From CAWCUZ01 sp963798795 (GTDB lineage Bacteria; Acidobacteriota; Vicinamibacteria; Vicinamibacterales; SCN-69-37): a stretch of DNA of 64,000 bases. Of the stretch, positions 34,926 through 43,915 are shown in pieces. The first letter of the stretch is position 1. The number at the start of each line of letters is the position of its first letter. Under the pieces are notes generated by a model. That model was given only the letters and a program-made list of their open reading frames with translations. It did no database searches and was not told where the DNA came from. The stretch covers positions 52,215 through 116,214 of the forward strand of contig CAWCUZ010000003.1 of NCBI GenBank assembly GCA_963798795.1, read 5' to 3'. Both the position numbers and the translations under genes were made by a program.

Positions 34926-37733
34926 TCACTGCCCCTTCCCGAGCGACCCGTCCCAGTGCTGGACGATAGTGATCGAGCGCTCGCCGGCCTGCTCGGGCAG
35001 GAGCGCGAGGAAGCGGTTGCGGTCGGGGGTCATGTCGATCGACACGAGGCCCGGCGGCAGCGCCGCGAGGCGTGCGACGCCGGCGACCTTCAATGACGGG
35101 CCTGGCGTCAGATCCGCCCGCCACAGGCTGCGCTGCTCGATGCCGACGAACAACAGGTGCCGGCCGTCGGGCGTCCACCAGTACGGGACGGGCGCACCGC
35201 CCGACGCCCCGCCCGCGCCCTGGATCGACACCTGGACCGCGCGGCCGGGCGTGGGGAACGACTGCACGTACAGCTCCGCTCGACCGGTGTCGTCTGATTC
35301 GTACGCCACCCAGTGGCCGTCCGGCGAGGACACGCCGCCCACATGCGCTCTCGGGCCCGCGACGTAGGGTTGCGGCGTTGCGCCGCCAGACGCCGGAAGG
35401 ACGTAGACATCACCGGGGGACGACGCACTGGTCCGCGTGAACAGAATCCACTGCCCGTCCGGCGACCAGCTCGTGGGGTTCTTGAAGAGCAGGGACGAAC
35501 GGTACACGAGCGTTTCGGGGGACGCGTCGCCCATGGTCTTCACGTAGAAATTCTGTGGACCGTCGCGATCGCTGGCGAAGACCACGCGCGTGCTGTCGGG
35601 CGCCCAGACCGGCGAAGTATTCAGCCCTGGACCGGTCGACAGCGGAACGGCCCCGCCGCGCGAAAGATCCGTGAGCCACAGGGTCGATTCCGACGGCGAG
35701 GTGGCACGCACGAACACCGCGCGGGTCCCGTCCGGCGCAATGGCGACGTTCAGGTACTGGGCCGGCGGCAGCGACAGCGTGCCGGTGGCCGAGCCGGTCA
35801 GGTCGAGCCACGTCGCCGACGTCCCGGCAGGCGGCGCCGAAAAGTACGCCAGCGTTCCGTCCGACGACACGGACACCAGGCGGCCGGCGGTATCCGACAT
35901 CGACGGATCGATGACGGTGGTCGGCGCGTCGTCGAGCGACACGGCCTCGCCGGTCAACTTCAGGGTGTGAAGGTCGAAGGGCTGGGCGGCCAGGACGCCC
36001 TCTCGCGTGAACAGCAGCCGGCCCGCCGCATACGTCGGCGCGCTCTCCATCTGTCCGACCAGCGTGCGGGACGAGTCGGCCAGGGAGCCGACCAAGATGT
36101 CGAACTTGCCCGCGTGTCCCGGGAGCACCGCGTACAGAAAGTGCTGGCCGTCGGGCAGAAACATGGGAGACCGATGGCCCGATTCTCCGCGCGACGTGTC
36201 GAGCGACGTCACCGCTTCGGGCTGGCCGCCGTTGGCGGAGACGCGAAACAGGGGCCCGTTGGCGTCGGGGGCGAAGACAATCGTGTTGTCCGCGTTCCAG
36301 GTGGCGCCGCGTCCGTTGGGGGCATCGCAGAGCGCCTGTTGACGCCCGCCGTCGACCGGCATCGTGACGAGCTTGTCGATCGTGAAAAAGCCGATGCGGC
36401 GACTGTCCGGCGACCAGAACGGCAGCAACGCCAGGTCGGCGCCCTCGACGGCGTGCGCCTCGAGCGTGTCGAGCGAGCGCAGCCACAACTGCCCCTGCCC
36501 CCGCTGGGCCGGATCGCCCTCCACGAAGGCGACCATCCGGCCGTCGGGCGAGATCGCCATGTTGACGGAGTCGGGATACATGTGAACGCCGGCAGGCGGC
36601 ACGATCGACAACCGGCTCACGTGTGCCGGCGCGGGCGCCGGCGGCCAGAGCCACAGGCCGATGGCGGCCGTCACCAGCACGGCGGCCGCCGCGGGCCAGA
36701 GGCGTGCGATCAGGGAGGGACGCGCCACCGGAATCGTGGCGGGCGCTTCACCAGGCGCGATCGGCTCCGGCTCGGTCTCGTCGAGGTCCAGGCGCGCGTC
36801 GCCGATGGACCGCAGCCGCTTGCGCGGATCTTTCTCGAGGCAGCGCCGCAGGACGCGCCGGATGGATGCCGGCGTGGCGGCGGGCAGGTCGTTCCAGTCG
36901 GGGTCGGACTTGATGACGGACGCCAGGATTTCCGAGACGTCGTCTCCTTTGAAGGCGCGCCGGCCCGTCAGCATTTCGTACAGAACCACGCCGAAGGCCC
37001 ACACGTCCGCGCGCCGATCGACCGGCCGGCCCTTGGCCTGTTCCGGCGCCATGTAGGCGGCGGTGCCGAGGATCATGCCGATGGCGGTGCCGGGCACGGT
37101 CAGGGTCGGCGAGTTCATCGCGTCGAACGGGAGCTCCGGGCCTGAAGCCCCCGGGTTCAGCGCCTTGGCGAGGCCGAAGTCCAGGATTTTCACCGTGCCG
37201 TCGTCGCGGACCTTGACGTTGGCGGGTTTCAGGTCGCGATGGACGATGCCCTGTTCGTGCGCGGCCTCGAGGCCGTCGGCAATCTGGCGCGCGATCGCGA
37301 GCGCCTCCGGCGCCGGCATGGGCTTTGGGCTTTCGGAACGGAGCCCCGGGTCTTCAGACCCGGGGACCGCGGGCGCCGCCCGAGCCTCAAGCCCCGGGCC
37401 TTCCCGGATGACCTGTTCGAGCGTCGGTCCCTCGACCAGTTCCATGACCAAGGCGTGCGTCGTGGCGCCCGGGCCGGTGCCGGCGGGCGGGACGGTTTCG
37501 AGACCGTAGATGTGCGCGATGTTGGGGTGGTTGAGCGCCGCCAGCGTGCGCGCTTCACGCTCGAACCGCTGCAGCCGGTCGGCGTCATGGGCCAGCGCAT
37601 CCGGCAGCACTTTGATGGCGACGTCGCGGCCGAGCTTGGTGTCGTGGGCGCGGTAGACCTCGCCCATGCCGCCTTTGCCGATCGGCCTCACGATCTCGAA
37701 CGGGCCGAGCCTGGTACCCGCCGCCAGTGTCAT
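34926..37733 (-). CDS. Ser/Thr protein kinase with TolB-like beta-propeller sensor
   Basis: 935 residues. Kinase domain 12-320: IGKGGMGEVYRAHD (Gly loop), VAIKVL (Lys), GIVHRDLKPANVKV (catalytic loop), LDFGLAKAL (DFG), GTAAYMAPEQAKG. One transmembrane helix follows at about 345-370 (LWPAAAAVLVTAAIGLWLWP). The C-terminal 550 residues are TolB/WD40-like blades (SPDGRMVAFVEGD, WSPDSRRIGFF, WAPDSTRVVFASDRDG, SWSPDGQWILFTR). This Hanks-kinase plus periplasmic propeller layout is abundant in Acidobacteriota. Two inserts (about residues 129-155 and the activation segment) coincide with GC palindromic repeats. Confidence 0.88.
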   Translation of the reverse strand: MTLAAGTRLGPFEIVRPIGKGGMGEVYRAHDTKLGRDVAIKVLPDALAHDADRLQRFEREARTLAALNHPNIAHIYGLETVPPAGTGPGATTHALVMELVEGPTLEQVIREGPGLEARAAPAVPGSEDPGLRSESPKPMPAPEALAIARQIADGLEAAHEQGIVHRDLKPANVKVRDDGTVKILDFGLAKALNPGASGPELPFDAMNSPTLTVPGTAIGMILGTAAYMAPEQAKGRPVDRRADVWAFGVVLYEMLTGRRAFKGDDVSEILASVIKSDPDWNDLPAATPASIRRVLRRCLEKDPRKRLRSIGDARLDLDETEPEPIAPGEAPATIPVARPSLIARLWPAAAAVLVTAAIGLWLWPPAPAPAHVSRLSIVPPAGVHMYPDSVNMAISPDGRMVAFVEGDPAQRGQGQLWLRSLDTLEAHAVEGADLALLPFWSPDSRRIGFFTIDKLVTMPVDGGRQQALCDAPNGRGATWNADNTIVFAPDANGPLFRVSANGGQPEAVTSLDTSRGESGHRSPMFLPDGQHFLYAVLPGHAGKFDILVGSLADSSRTLVGQMESAPTYAAGRLLFTREGVLAAQPFDLHTLKLTGEAVSLDDAPTTVIDPSMSDTAGRLVSVSSDGTLAYFSAPPAGTSATWLDLTGSATGTLSLPPAQYLNVAIAPDGTRAVFVRATSPSESTLWLTDLSRGGAVPLSTGPGLNTSPVWAPDSTRVVFASDRDGPQNFYVKTMGDASPETLVYRSSLLFKNPTSWSPDGQWILFTRTSASSPGDVYVLPASGGATPQPYVAGPRAHVGGVSSPDGHWVAYESDDTGRAELYVQSFPTPGRAVQVSIQGAGGASGGAPVPYWWTPDGRHLLFVGIEQRSLWRADLTPGPSLKVAGVARLAALPPGLVSIDMTPDRNRFLALLPEQAGERSITIVQHWDGSLGKGQ
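37139..37160. repeat. degenerate GGGCCTGAAGCCCCCGGG repeat in the kinase gene
   Basis: CCGGGCCTGAAGCCCCCGGG is an imperfect palindrome of the same family as the 23215 copy. It is translated as NPGASGPE within the kinase activation segment. Confidence 0.55.
37341..37367. repeat. GAGCCCCGGGTCTTCAGACCCGGGG palindromic repeat in the kinase gene
   Basis: A near-perfect palindrome translated on the minus strand as VPGSEDPGLR between kinase subdomains, where other kinases have a short turn. Reverse-complement twin of the 23215 copy. A third degenerate copy (AAGCCCCGGGCCTTCCCGG) follows at 37390-37408. Confidence 0.7.
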
Positions 37734-37784
37734 GCGGCGCCAGCATATCGGCTCGGCCGCGGGTCCGCCAGTGCTGCGGAGCGT

Positions 37785-38019
37785 CAGGTCGCGGTGCTGG
37801 GGTGTGGGAAACGTGGCCAGGCAGCGCTGGGAACGGAGATCAGGTACTTGGCCATGGCTCCTACTCGTTGTGGAGCCGAAAGAACGTCAGGACATACCCG
37901 TCGGCATCCGTGATCGCAAAGCCCCATGTGCGCGTCCGGAGGAGCCCATTCGTGTCGGGTGTGGTTTGGCCGAGGCGGCTCGTCGGGCGCGACGGCCTTG
38001 AGCACGATGCCGATCCCCT
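37785..38019 (-). pseudogene. VOC-protein C-terminal remnant plus a 23-codon orphan frame
   Basis: The minus strand reads TTPDTNGLLRTRTWG, then FAITDADGYVLTFFRLHNE and a stop near 37863: the last strand of a VOC-fold protein, lacking its N-terminus. Directly after it, a 23-codon frame starts MAKYLISVPSAAW, similar to the start of YciI-type proteins. Both look like broken cassette genes at the distal end of the integron array. Confidence 0.45.
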
Positions 38020-38076
38020 CCGCGGCGGCATCAGATGCTTGCAGTCGCCGCCGTCGGCTGCAAGCCGATGTTAGGC
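38020..38076 (-). repeat. partial attC (only one half), distal end of the array
   Basis: GCCGTCGGCTGCAAGCCGAT followed by GTTAGGC at 38070-38076 is the usual right half. No RYYYAAC is found on the left, where a VOC remnant joins. Confidence 0.55.
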
Positions 38077-38629
38077 GGTGAGCTGTGATGTCCCGACTTC
38101 GGGCCCGCCGGTCAGCGGAAATATCCCGACTGGTGATACGTTCCCGACGTCCACCTCGACAATCGTCAGGGCTGCGACCCAACCAAGCATGCCTCTGTGC
38201 GTGGTCCCGACCTGACGAGCGATCTCTTCACACCGATGGAAATCAGGGTACGCGGCGATCGTGATGTGCGGGACGTAAGGAATGTCACTCCGATGGGCCC
38301 AACTGAGCGCGCCGCCCTCCAGGCGTACATGGAGCGTTGATGCTCGCCGCCCCGAGCCCGGGCACAAGAAAGACGTGCCCACCCCCGCCACACGGATCGC
38401 GCACCGCCCGCACTGAGCCCAGGGTGAACCGAAACGGAGCGATTGACTGCGCAGCCGATTGGACTTCATCAGCGACATCGGACTGATGCGCCTCGGTGGG
38501 AAACACCAGCGTGAAATGCGGATCCAGGATGCGACACTGTGGATCGTGCTGCGCACGAACGGCTTGGACCGACGCCATGTCCGCTTCGGTGAGGTTCGCG
38601 TACGCGACGACAGCTCTTTGTGTTGCCAT
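38071..38629 (-). pseudogene. 2H phosphoesterase (2'-5' RNA ligase-like), frameshifted
   Basis: Cassette gene in canonical orientation. The first part reads MATQRAVVAYANLTEADMAS and LDPHFTLVFPTEAH (first H-x-T motif). After a frameshift near 38340 it continues SWAHRSDIPYVPHITIAAYP (second H-x-T) to the stop inside the attC core. Two H-x-T/S motifs define the LigT/2H family, which cleaves 2'-5' or cyclic phosphodiester bonds. About 185 residues if joined; one base appears lost or gained. Confidence 0.7.
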
Positions 38630-39238
38630 CTATCCACCCACTCCGGCTAACGTTTCCGGCTCACCCGCGGAAAGCGGCGCGCACGCCTGATGTGCGGTCA
38701 GCGCGCGCGGACAAAGCGTACGGCCTTGCCACCCAGCTCGAACATCAAGGACGTCATCGGCCCCGCGCCCCTGGTGAATTGTGATCAGGACTGCGGATCC
38801 AGTGTCGCTCTCGTACCTGCCTGTGTAGGGCTGACAACGATCGGCGTCCACCGCCGGCCAAGGCGTCAACACCTCGGCTGGAACCTCGTGACCAAACGTG
38901 ATCCAGAAACCGTTGAGGTCGCGGACGATGACTTCGCGCATGCCATAGAACATGTTGTGCGGGCCTTCGACGATCTCGATACGATCCTTGATTCGATCGT
39001 AGAGGGAATCGACGTCCTCTACGTACGCGTAGAGATCGACCTCGCGACGATGCTTGGAACTGAGCTGTCCCCCTGAGCTGAACATGACTTCGCCACCGCC
39101 GAACGACACCATGGCGAAGCTCAAGCCGTCGACGCCGTTCCCGTAGGTTGTCGTGACCTCGAACCCCACGTCCCTGTACCACTCGATAGTTCGCCGCACG
39201 TCGGGCACGTGAAACATCGGTACGACTCTCTTCTGCAT
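38630..39238 (-). CDS. VOC family protein, C-terminus running through a half attC
   Basis: Starts MQKRVVPMFHVPDVRRTIEW with VGFEVTTTYGNGVDGLSFAM, LYAYVEDVDSLYDRIKDRIE and REVIVRDLNGFWITFGHE, a complete VOC domain of about 120 residues. The frame then continues with unrelated sequence across the half attC at 38645-38651 to a stop at 38630, so the original 3' end has been replaced. Substrate unknown. Confidence 0.7.
   Translation of the reverse strand: MQKRVVPMFHVPDVRRTIEWYRDVGFEVTTTYGNGVDGLSFAMVSFGGGEVMFSSGGQLSSKHRREVDLYAYVEDVDSLYDRIKDRIEIVEGPHNMFYGMREVIVRDLNGFWITFGHEVPAEVLTPWPAVDADRCQPYTGRYESDTGSAVLITIHQGRGADDVLDVRAGWQGRTLCPRALTAHQACAPLSAGEPETLAGVGG
38645..38710 (-). repeat. half attC (GGCTAAC side only)
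   Basis: GGCTAAC followed by CGGCTCACCCGCGG is the left half of a common attC type of this array. The matching right half and GTTRRRY core are not present; the sequence runs into the VOC gene instead. Confidence 0.5.
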
Positions 39239-39316
39239 GATTCTGCCTCGTCGATTACCATCAGGCTGGCAGCACCGTTGCGTTAGGCACCCAGCTCTCG
39301 GACAAATGCGATGTCC

Positions 39317-39389
39317 GCCCAACGCGGCGTTTCAGCCGCGGCGGCTCATGATTGCACCAGCCGCCGTCGGCTGCAAACGCTTGTTAGCC
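39317..39389 (-). repeat. attC site
   Basis: GCCCAAC (39317) ... GTTAGCC (39383-39389), 73 bp, with arms CAGCCGCGGCGGC and GCCGCCGTCGGCTG. Confidence 0.85.
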
Positions 39390-39415
39390 GGGGAGGCGGA
39401 CGGTAAGATGGCCCC

Positions 39416-39652
39416 ATGAGCAAGGTCGATCGGTCGGTGCTCGCGGACGCGCTCCGCCTTGAACCCGATGCACGCGCCGAGCTGGCTGCCGAACTGCTGG
39501 CCAGCCTGGACGGTCCGGCCGATGTCCATGCCGAGGCCGCCTGGACCGAGGCAATCGACCGGCGCATCGAGGCCATCGAGGCCGGCAAGATCCGACTCGA
39601 ATCCTGGGACGAGGTGAAGCGGCGTATCGCCCGAGACGTCCTCGGCCGGTGA
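39416..39652 (+). CDS. RelB/ParD-type antitoxin (addiction-module component family)
   Basis: 78 residues: MSKVDRSVLADALRLEPDAR, AELAAELLASLDGP, EAIDRRIEAIEAGKIRLESW. The N-terminal helix and the W-D-E-V-K-R-R-I end match the 'putative addiction module component' antitoxins paired with ParE/RelE toxins. The toxin start GTG overlaps its stop (GTGA). Reads against the canonical cassette direction. Confidence 0.85.
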   Translation: MSKVDRSVLADALRLEPDARAELAAELLASLDGPADVHAEAAWTEAIDRRIEAIEAGKIRLESWDEVKRRIARDVLGR

Positions 39653-39841
39653 AGCCGCTGGTGATCAGCACGCCGGCCTCCGAAGAACTCTCGGAAGCCG
39701 TGCAGTGGACCGACGCCAGGCGCCTCGTTGGGGCCTCGGTGGACACTCAAATCCCGCATTTAATCGACACCTCAAACCCCGCAATTAACTGACGGCGCCC
39801 GGGACGTTGACGAGGGCGAGGAGCGGGTGTTCCTCGCCCGG

Positions 39842-41423
39842 ATGAGCAACGTCTTGGAGCAGACCAAACAGCAGCAAGTCCACGTGCTCGGCCAGCTCGG
39901 CTGGCCGGCCAGTCGCATCGCGACGACCCTGGGCGTGGATCGCGCCACGGTGACGCGCCACCTGCGGGCCGCCGGGCTGGCGGTACGTGGTCGAGGACGC
40001 CCGGGCGAAGGGACGGCAAATCCCACAATTTCGCCGGCGGTGTCCACCGACCCCGGCGCAAACCCCGCAATTTCGCCGTCGGCGGTGTCCACCGACCCGG
40101 CCCCGGCACGCGCGCCGGGTGCGAGTGCCTGCGAGCCGTATCGGGAGCTGCATCGAGGCCGCCGCTGGCGCGCGGCCGCAATGCGATGGCCATCTGGCAG
40201 GACCTGGTCGATGACGCCGGCTTCCCAGCCCGCTACGCGAGCGTCCGCCGCTTCGTGCGCCAGCTCCGCGCGCACGGCCCCGGCCGAGGCGCGCGTCGTC
40301 ATCGTCACGGCGCCGGGCGAGGAAGCCCAAGTCGATTACGGCGACGGCCCGATGGTCCGGTATCCGGCGACCGGCAAGTACCGCCGGACGCGCCTCTTCG
40401 TCCTGACGCTGGCGCACTCCCGGAAGGCGGTGCGCCTGCTCGTCTGGCAGTCAAGCGCCCAGACCTGGGCCGAGCTCCACGAGCGGGCGTTTCGACGCCT
40501 CGGCGGAGCCCCGCGGACCGTTGTCCTCGACAACCTCAAAGAAGGCGTGCTCACGCCCGACGTCTATGAGCCGCGCTCAATCCGCTCTATCGGGACGTCC
40601 TGGCGCACTACGGGGTCGTCGGGCTGCCGTGCCGCGTCCGCGACCCCGATCGGAAGGGCAAGGTCGAAGTCCGGGGTCGGGCACACGCAGAAGACGCCGC
40701 TGCACGGCCAACGCTTCGAGTCCCTGGAGCAGGCGCAGGCCTATCTCGACCGTTGGGAGACCCACTGGGCCGACACGCGCATCCACGGCACGACCAAACG
40801 CCAGGTCGCCGCGATGTTTGCCGAGGAGCGTCCGGCCCTGCAGCCGCTCCCGATCGAGCCGTTTCGCTATTACCGCTTCGGCGTCCGCACCGTCCACCTC
40901 GATGGCTGCGTCGAAGTCGACGCCGCGTACTACTCGACGCCGCCCGGCTGGATCGGCCAGCGCGTCGACGTCCAGTGGACCGACCTGCACGTCCGTGTGC
41001 TCGATCCCAAGACCGGGCAGCTCCTGCGGGAGCATGTCCGCGCGCCGCGCGGCCATCACCGCATCGCGGATCCGGATCGGCCGACCCGCACGCCGGCCAG
41101 CACGCTCGCGCTCCTCGCCCGCGCGCGTCACGCCGGCACGCATCTCCACGCGGTGTGCACCTTCATCCATGAACACGAGGGGGCCGCCGGGGTACGGCGC
41201 ATCCTCGGCGTGCTGGCCCTCGCCAAGAAGTACGGGCCCGCCGCCGCCGACGACGCGGCCAAGGCGGCGCTCGAGCTGCAGCGTCCCGACCTACCGCTTC
41301 CTCCGGCGCTATCTCGAGCGTCGCCCCGCCGCGCCGCTCACGCTCCGGCAGATCGATCCGCTCATCCGTCAGCTGACGCTCTATCGCGACCTCATCGACC
41401 ACCAGACAGGAGACCCGACATGA
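39842..41423 (+). pseudogene. istA: IS21-family transposase IstA, frameshifted
   Basis: Reconstructed over several frames: N-terminal HTH (LGWPASRIATTLGVDRATVT), DDE region EEAQVDYGDGPMVRYPATGK and PRTVVLDNLKEGVL, then HTQKTPLHGQRFESLEQAQA, AYYSTPPGWIGQRVDVQW and RFLRRYLERRPAAPLTLRQI. At least three frame changes (near 40.15, 40.57 and 41.30 kb). An unusual Pro/Ser-rich double repeat (ANPTISPAVSTDPG / ANPAISPSAVSTDPA) after the HTH is encoded by DNA resembling the IS ends. Confidence 0.75.
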
Positions 41424-42186
41424 ACCTTGTCGAACTCGACACGCGCTCTCCGCAAGCTCCGGCTCTCCGGCATGGCCGACGACCCTCGAGGCGCGGCTGC
41501 GGCAAGCCCAGTCCGAACAGCAGACCCGCATCGACCTTGTCTCCGCCCTCGTCGGCGACGAACTCCTCCGTCGCCAGGACCGGCTGATTGCGCGACGGAT
41601 CGAGCAGGCGCGCTTCCGCGATCCGGATCGCACGCTCGACACGTTCGATTTCGACTTCAACAAGAAGATGAACCGCGCCCTCATCCACGAGCTCATCACC
41701 GCGCCGCTTCCTCCTCGAGCGCGAGGACGTGCTGCTGCTGGGGCCGCCAGGGACCGGCAAGAGCCATCTGGCCCAGGCGATCGGACGCGCCGCGATCCTC
41801 CAGGGCCATCGCGTGCTTTACCGCGAAGCGCATGTGCTGTTGGAGGAACTGGCCGACGCGACACTCGACGGCACGCGTAAGGACTTCTTTGCCGAGCTCG
41901 CCGACCGTCTCGCTGCTCATCATCGACGACCTCGGCATGCGGAAGCTCCCGCACACCGCCGCCGAAGACCTCCTGGAGATCGATCATGCGGCGCTACGAA
42001 CGGGCGTCCACGCTGCTGACCTCGAACCGGCCCGTCGACGACTGGGGCAAGCTGCTCGGCGACACGGCCGCCGTCACGGCGCTCCTGGATCGGCTCCTAC
42101 ATCACGCCCACGTCCTCAAGTGCGGCCCGCGCAGCTGGCGGACGAAGCTCCAGAGTGACTTGCGCACGGAGGACGCCTCGAAGTAG
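41420..42186 (+). pseudogene. istB: IS21-family helper ATPase IstB, frameshifted
   Basis: Starts four bases before the end of istA. Pieces in different frames: MNLVELDTR, then DRLIARRIEQARFRDPDRTL, Walker A LLLGPPGTGKSHLAQAIGRA, Walker B LLIIDDLGMRKL, and TLLTSNRPVDDWGKLLGDTA. Complete in content but with several single-base shifts. IstB loads onto target DNA and activates IstA. Confidence 0.8.
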
Positions 42187-42431
42187 AACTCACCAGTCTC
42201 GGACGCCCGCCAGAAATTGCGGGGTTTAGACCGTCGAGAAATTGCGGGACTTGAACCGTCCACCGAGGGTTGGGGCGGCCGGCTGTTCGACGCGGTGGCA
42301 CACACGATTGACCTGATCATGGCCCATCCAGAAATCGGCGAGGCCCGCCAAGGTCGCCACCCAAGCCGACAACTCCGCGTACTCGGCTTTCCGTACTACG
42401 TCGCCTGCCGCATTAAGCTGCAAGCGCATCC

Positions 42432-42497
42432 AATAAGATGTGGCGGCGCCGCCGCCACTCCCATAGCGCGCTTGACAGCTTCAACCCCATGTTAGGC
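42432..42497 (-). repeat. degenerate attC half
   Basis: Only GTTAGGC at 42491-42497 is clear. The left half is not recognisable in the sequence after the interrupted toxin. Confidence 0.4.
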
Positions 42498-43313
42498 GGC
42501 CGGTCGCAGCGCTTCGGCCTTGGGCATCCGAACGAGGAAGTACCCGGCGCCAATCCACAGTAACGCGAGAATGAGCCACGCTACGAGCGAATTGCTCAGT
42601 GCCAGCGGATTCGTGGCGGCCGGGTCGACCATCGGGACAATCTTCGAGGTCTGATTGATGGCCGCGTGCATCAGCATGGCGAGCAGGAGGCTTCCGTTGG
42701 TATGCCCATAGAGCCACGCGATGGCGACGGACAGCGCGGGCACCATCAACAGGTACACTACGAGGGACTGTCCAGTCTGGGTCAGTCCCGGAATGAAGAA
42801 GAGGGGGAGGTGCCAGCACGCCCAGATCAGTCCCAGGAGCAGGCTCGCCTTCGCGAGTCCCATGCGCGCCGCGAGACGCGGAAGGGCGTAACCGCGCCAA
42901 CCGATCTCCTCTCCGGCCTGACCCGCGGTCGTGACAACGATATTCGCCACGACGATGTACCAGGCCACCTCGCCGAAGCGTGGCCAGGCACCAGTGGCGG
43001 CGCGGTGCACGAGCGCAGCCGCAAGCTTGATCGTGACCATGTAGCCGACGGCGAACAGGTACCATCGCGCACCCACCCGCCACGCGAGCAGGCGCCAGAG
43101 CATCGCGCGCACTCCCGCGCGTCCGTCGGCTCGCGCAGTGAGCCCGAGGGCGATCAGAGATGGAGCGACCGTTCCGAGCACCAACAACAACCCGGCGAGT
43201 CCCGCAAGCCTTGGAGAACCCGACGCGACGGTGCCTAGGATCACTGCGGCCGCGATGAAGCAAATCCACGTCACGGCGTATGTGAGCGAGAAGAACTTGA
43301 GGAGAGAGCCCAT
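42492..43313 (-). CDS. CPBP family intramembrane metalloprotease (Abi/CAAX-like)
   Basis: 273 residues, about eight transmembrane helices. Catalytic motifs AGQAGEEIGWRGYALPRL (Glu-Glu-x-x-x-Arg), LIWACWHLPLFF (His) and LAMLMHAAINQTS (His). The family includes CAAX proteases and bacteriocin self-immunity proteins. Cassette gene in canonical direction; the stop codon TAA lies in the attC core. Confidence 0.87.
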   Translation of the reverse strand: MGSLLKFFSLTYAVTWICFIAAAVILGTVASGSPRLAGLAGLLLVLGTVAPSLIALGLTARADGRAGVRAMLWRLLAWRVGARWYLFAVGYMVTIKLAAALVHRAATGAWPRFGEVAWYIVVANIVVTTAGQAGEEIGWRGYALPRLAARMGLAKASLLLGLIWACWHLPLFFIPGLTQTGQSLVVYLLMVPALSVAIAWLYGHTNGSLLLAMLMHAAINQTSKIVPMVDPAATNPLALSNSLVAWLILALLWIGAGYFLVRMPKAEALRPAA

Positions 43314-43325
43314 GGTTGTTTGCCC

Positions 43326-43403
43326 GCCTAACGTGCGCGATGAACCACGGCGCGTTCCTGCTCTCTTCCAGAATGCGCCGTCGGCTCCATCGCGGGGTTA
43401 GGC
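43326..43403 (-). repeat. attC site (belongs to duplicated cassette A, copy 1)
   Basis: GCCTAAC ... GTTAGGC, 78 bp. Left arm CGCGATGAACCACGGCG; the reverse strand of the right arm is CGCGATGGAGCCGACGGCG, i.e. two extra bases, which sets the orientation. Confidence 0.92.
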
Positions 43404-43793
43404 CGTGTGTTGATCAGTCCGCCGCCACGTCAAGCCCGTCAGAATCCCAGCGAGCCCCAGGAACCAGAGCAACCCCGCAATAGTCGTCAGATACTCGATT
43501 TGGAACTGGCCGGTGCCTGGTCTGATCGCAGATCCAGCGCCGACGGCCGTTAGCAGTGCGACCAGCGAGATGGCGCCGAGCCACCGATTCTCGCTCCGGA
43601 GCAAGCGCCAGGACACGATGAGCAGCCACACGCCGCAGACCGCGAGGGCGACCCATTCGAACGTGAACGTCGTGGCATTGTCTGTGGTGATGTCATCGAA
43701 CGCCGCATACGCGAGCAGGACCGTGGCGAGCGTGACGGCTGCATCTCGCAGCACCTGGCCGCGTGATCGTTCAGCGCGACGCCCATGCGTCAT
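43398..43793 (-). CDS. four-helix membrane protein, duplicated cassette A copy 1
   Basis: 131 residues with four predicted membrane helices: AAVTLATVLLAYAAFDD, FEWVALAVCGVWLLIVSWRL, WLGAISLVALLTAVGAGSAI and TTIAGLLWFLGLAGILTGL. No family recognised. Identical protein at 50111-50506. The stop codon is in the attC core. Canonical orientation. Confidence 0.7.
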   Translation of the reverse strand: MTHGRRAERSRGQVLRDAAVTLATVLLAYAAFDDITTDNATTFTFEWVALAVCGVWLLIVSWRLLRSENRWLGAISLVALLTAVGAGSAIRPGTGQFQIEYLTTIAGLLWFLGLAGILTGLTWRRTDQHTA

Positions 43794-43833
43794 GATTGTC
43801 GCCTCCTCGAGTCCGCTTGCCGTTCGCTCAGCG

Positions 43834-43915
43834 GCCTACGTTGCAGATGAGCCGCGCGCCTCGCCGACAGCATGACACGGGCAGGTGGCGCGTCGGCTCC
43901 ATCTGCCTGTTAATC
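43834..43915 (-). repeat. attC site, degenerate cores
   Basis: GCCTAC at 43834 and GTTAATC at 43909-43915, with arms CAGATGAGCCGCGCGCC and GGCGCGTCGGCTCCATCTG. Confidence 0.7.

Larger units (their letters stand above)
39734..42268 (+). mobile_element. IS21-family insertion sequence
   Basis: About 2.53 kb with istA and istB. Ends are inverted: CCTCGGTGGACACTCAAATC on the left and, on the reverse strand of the right end, CCTCGGTGGACGGTTCAAGT. Both are followed by subterminal CCCCGCAATT repeats. GTTGGGG flanks both sides (39727-39733 and 42269-42275), the likely target duplication. The target is a parE toxin. Both genes are frameshifted in this sequence. Confidence 0.87.
39649..42495 (+). pseudogene. 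ParE/RelE-type toxin split by an IS21-family insertion
   Basis: The 5' part (39649-39726) reads VKPLVISTPASEELSEAVQW + TDARRL. The 3' part (from 42269) reads GWGGRLFDAVAHTIDLIMAH and RQLRVLGFPYYVACRIK. Joined, they give a complete ParE of about 95 residues, with the expected R-R-x-G-x-G-x-R-F core at the junction. The insertion separates them by 2.5 kb, so the toxin is inactivated while its antitoxin is intact. The 3' end runs into a degenerate attC half. Confidence 0.85.

Noticed and set aside
35313..37145. 610-codon plus-strand frame opposite the Ser/Thr kinase
   Set aside because: Shadow frame; the kinase and propeller motifs are on the minus strand.
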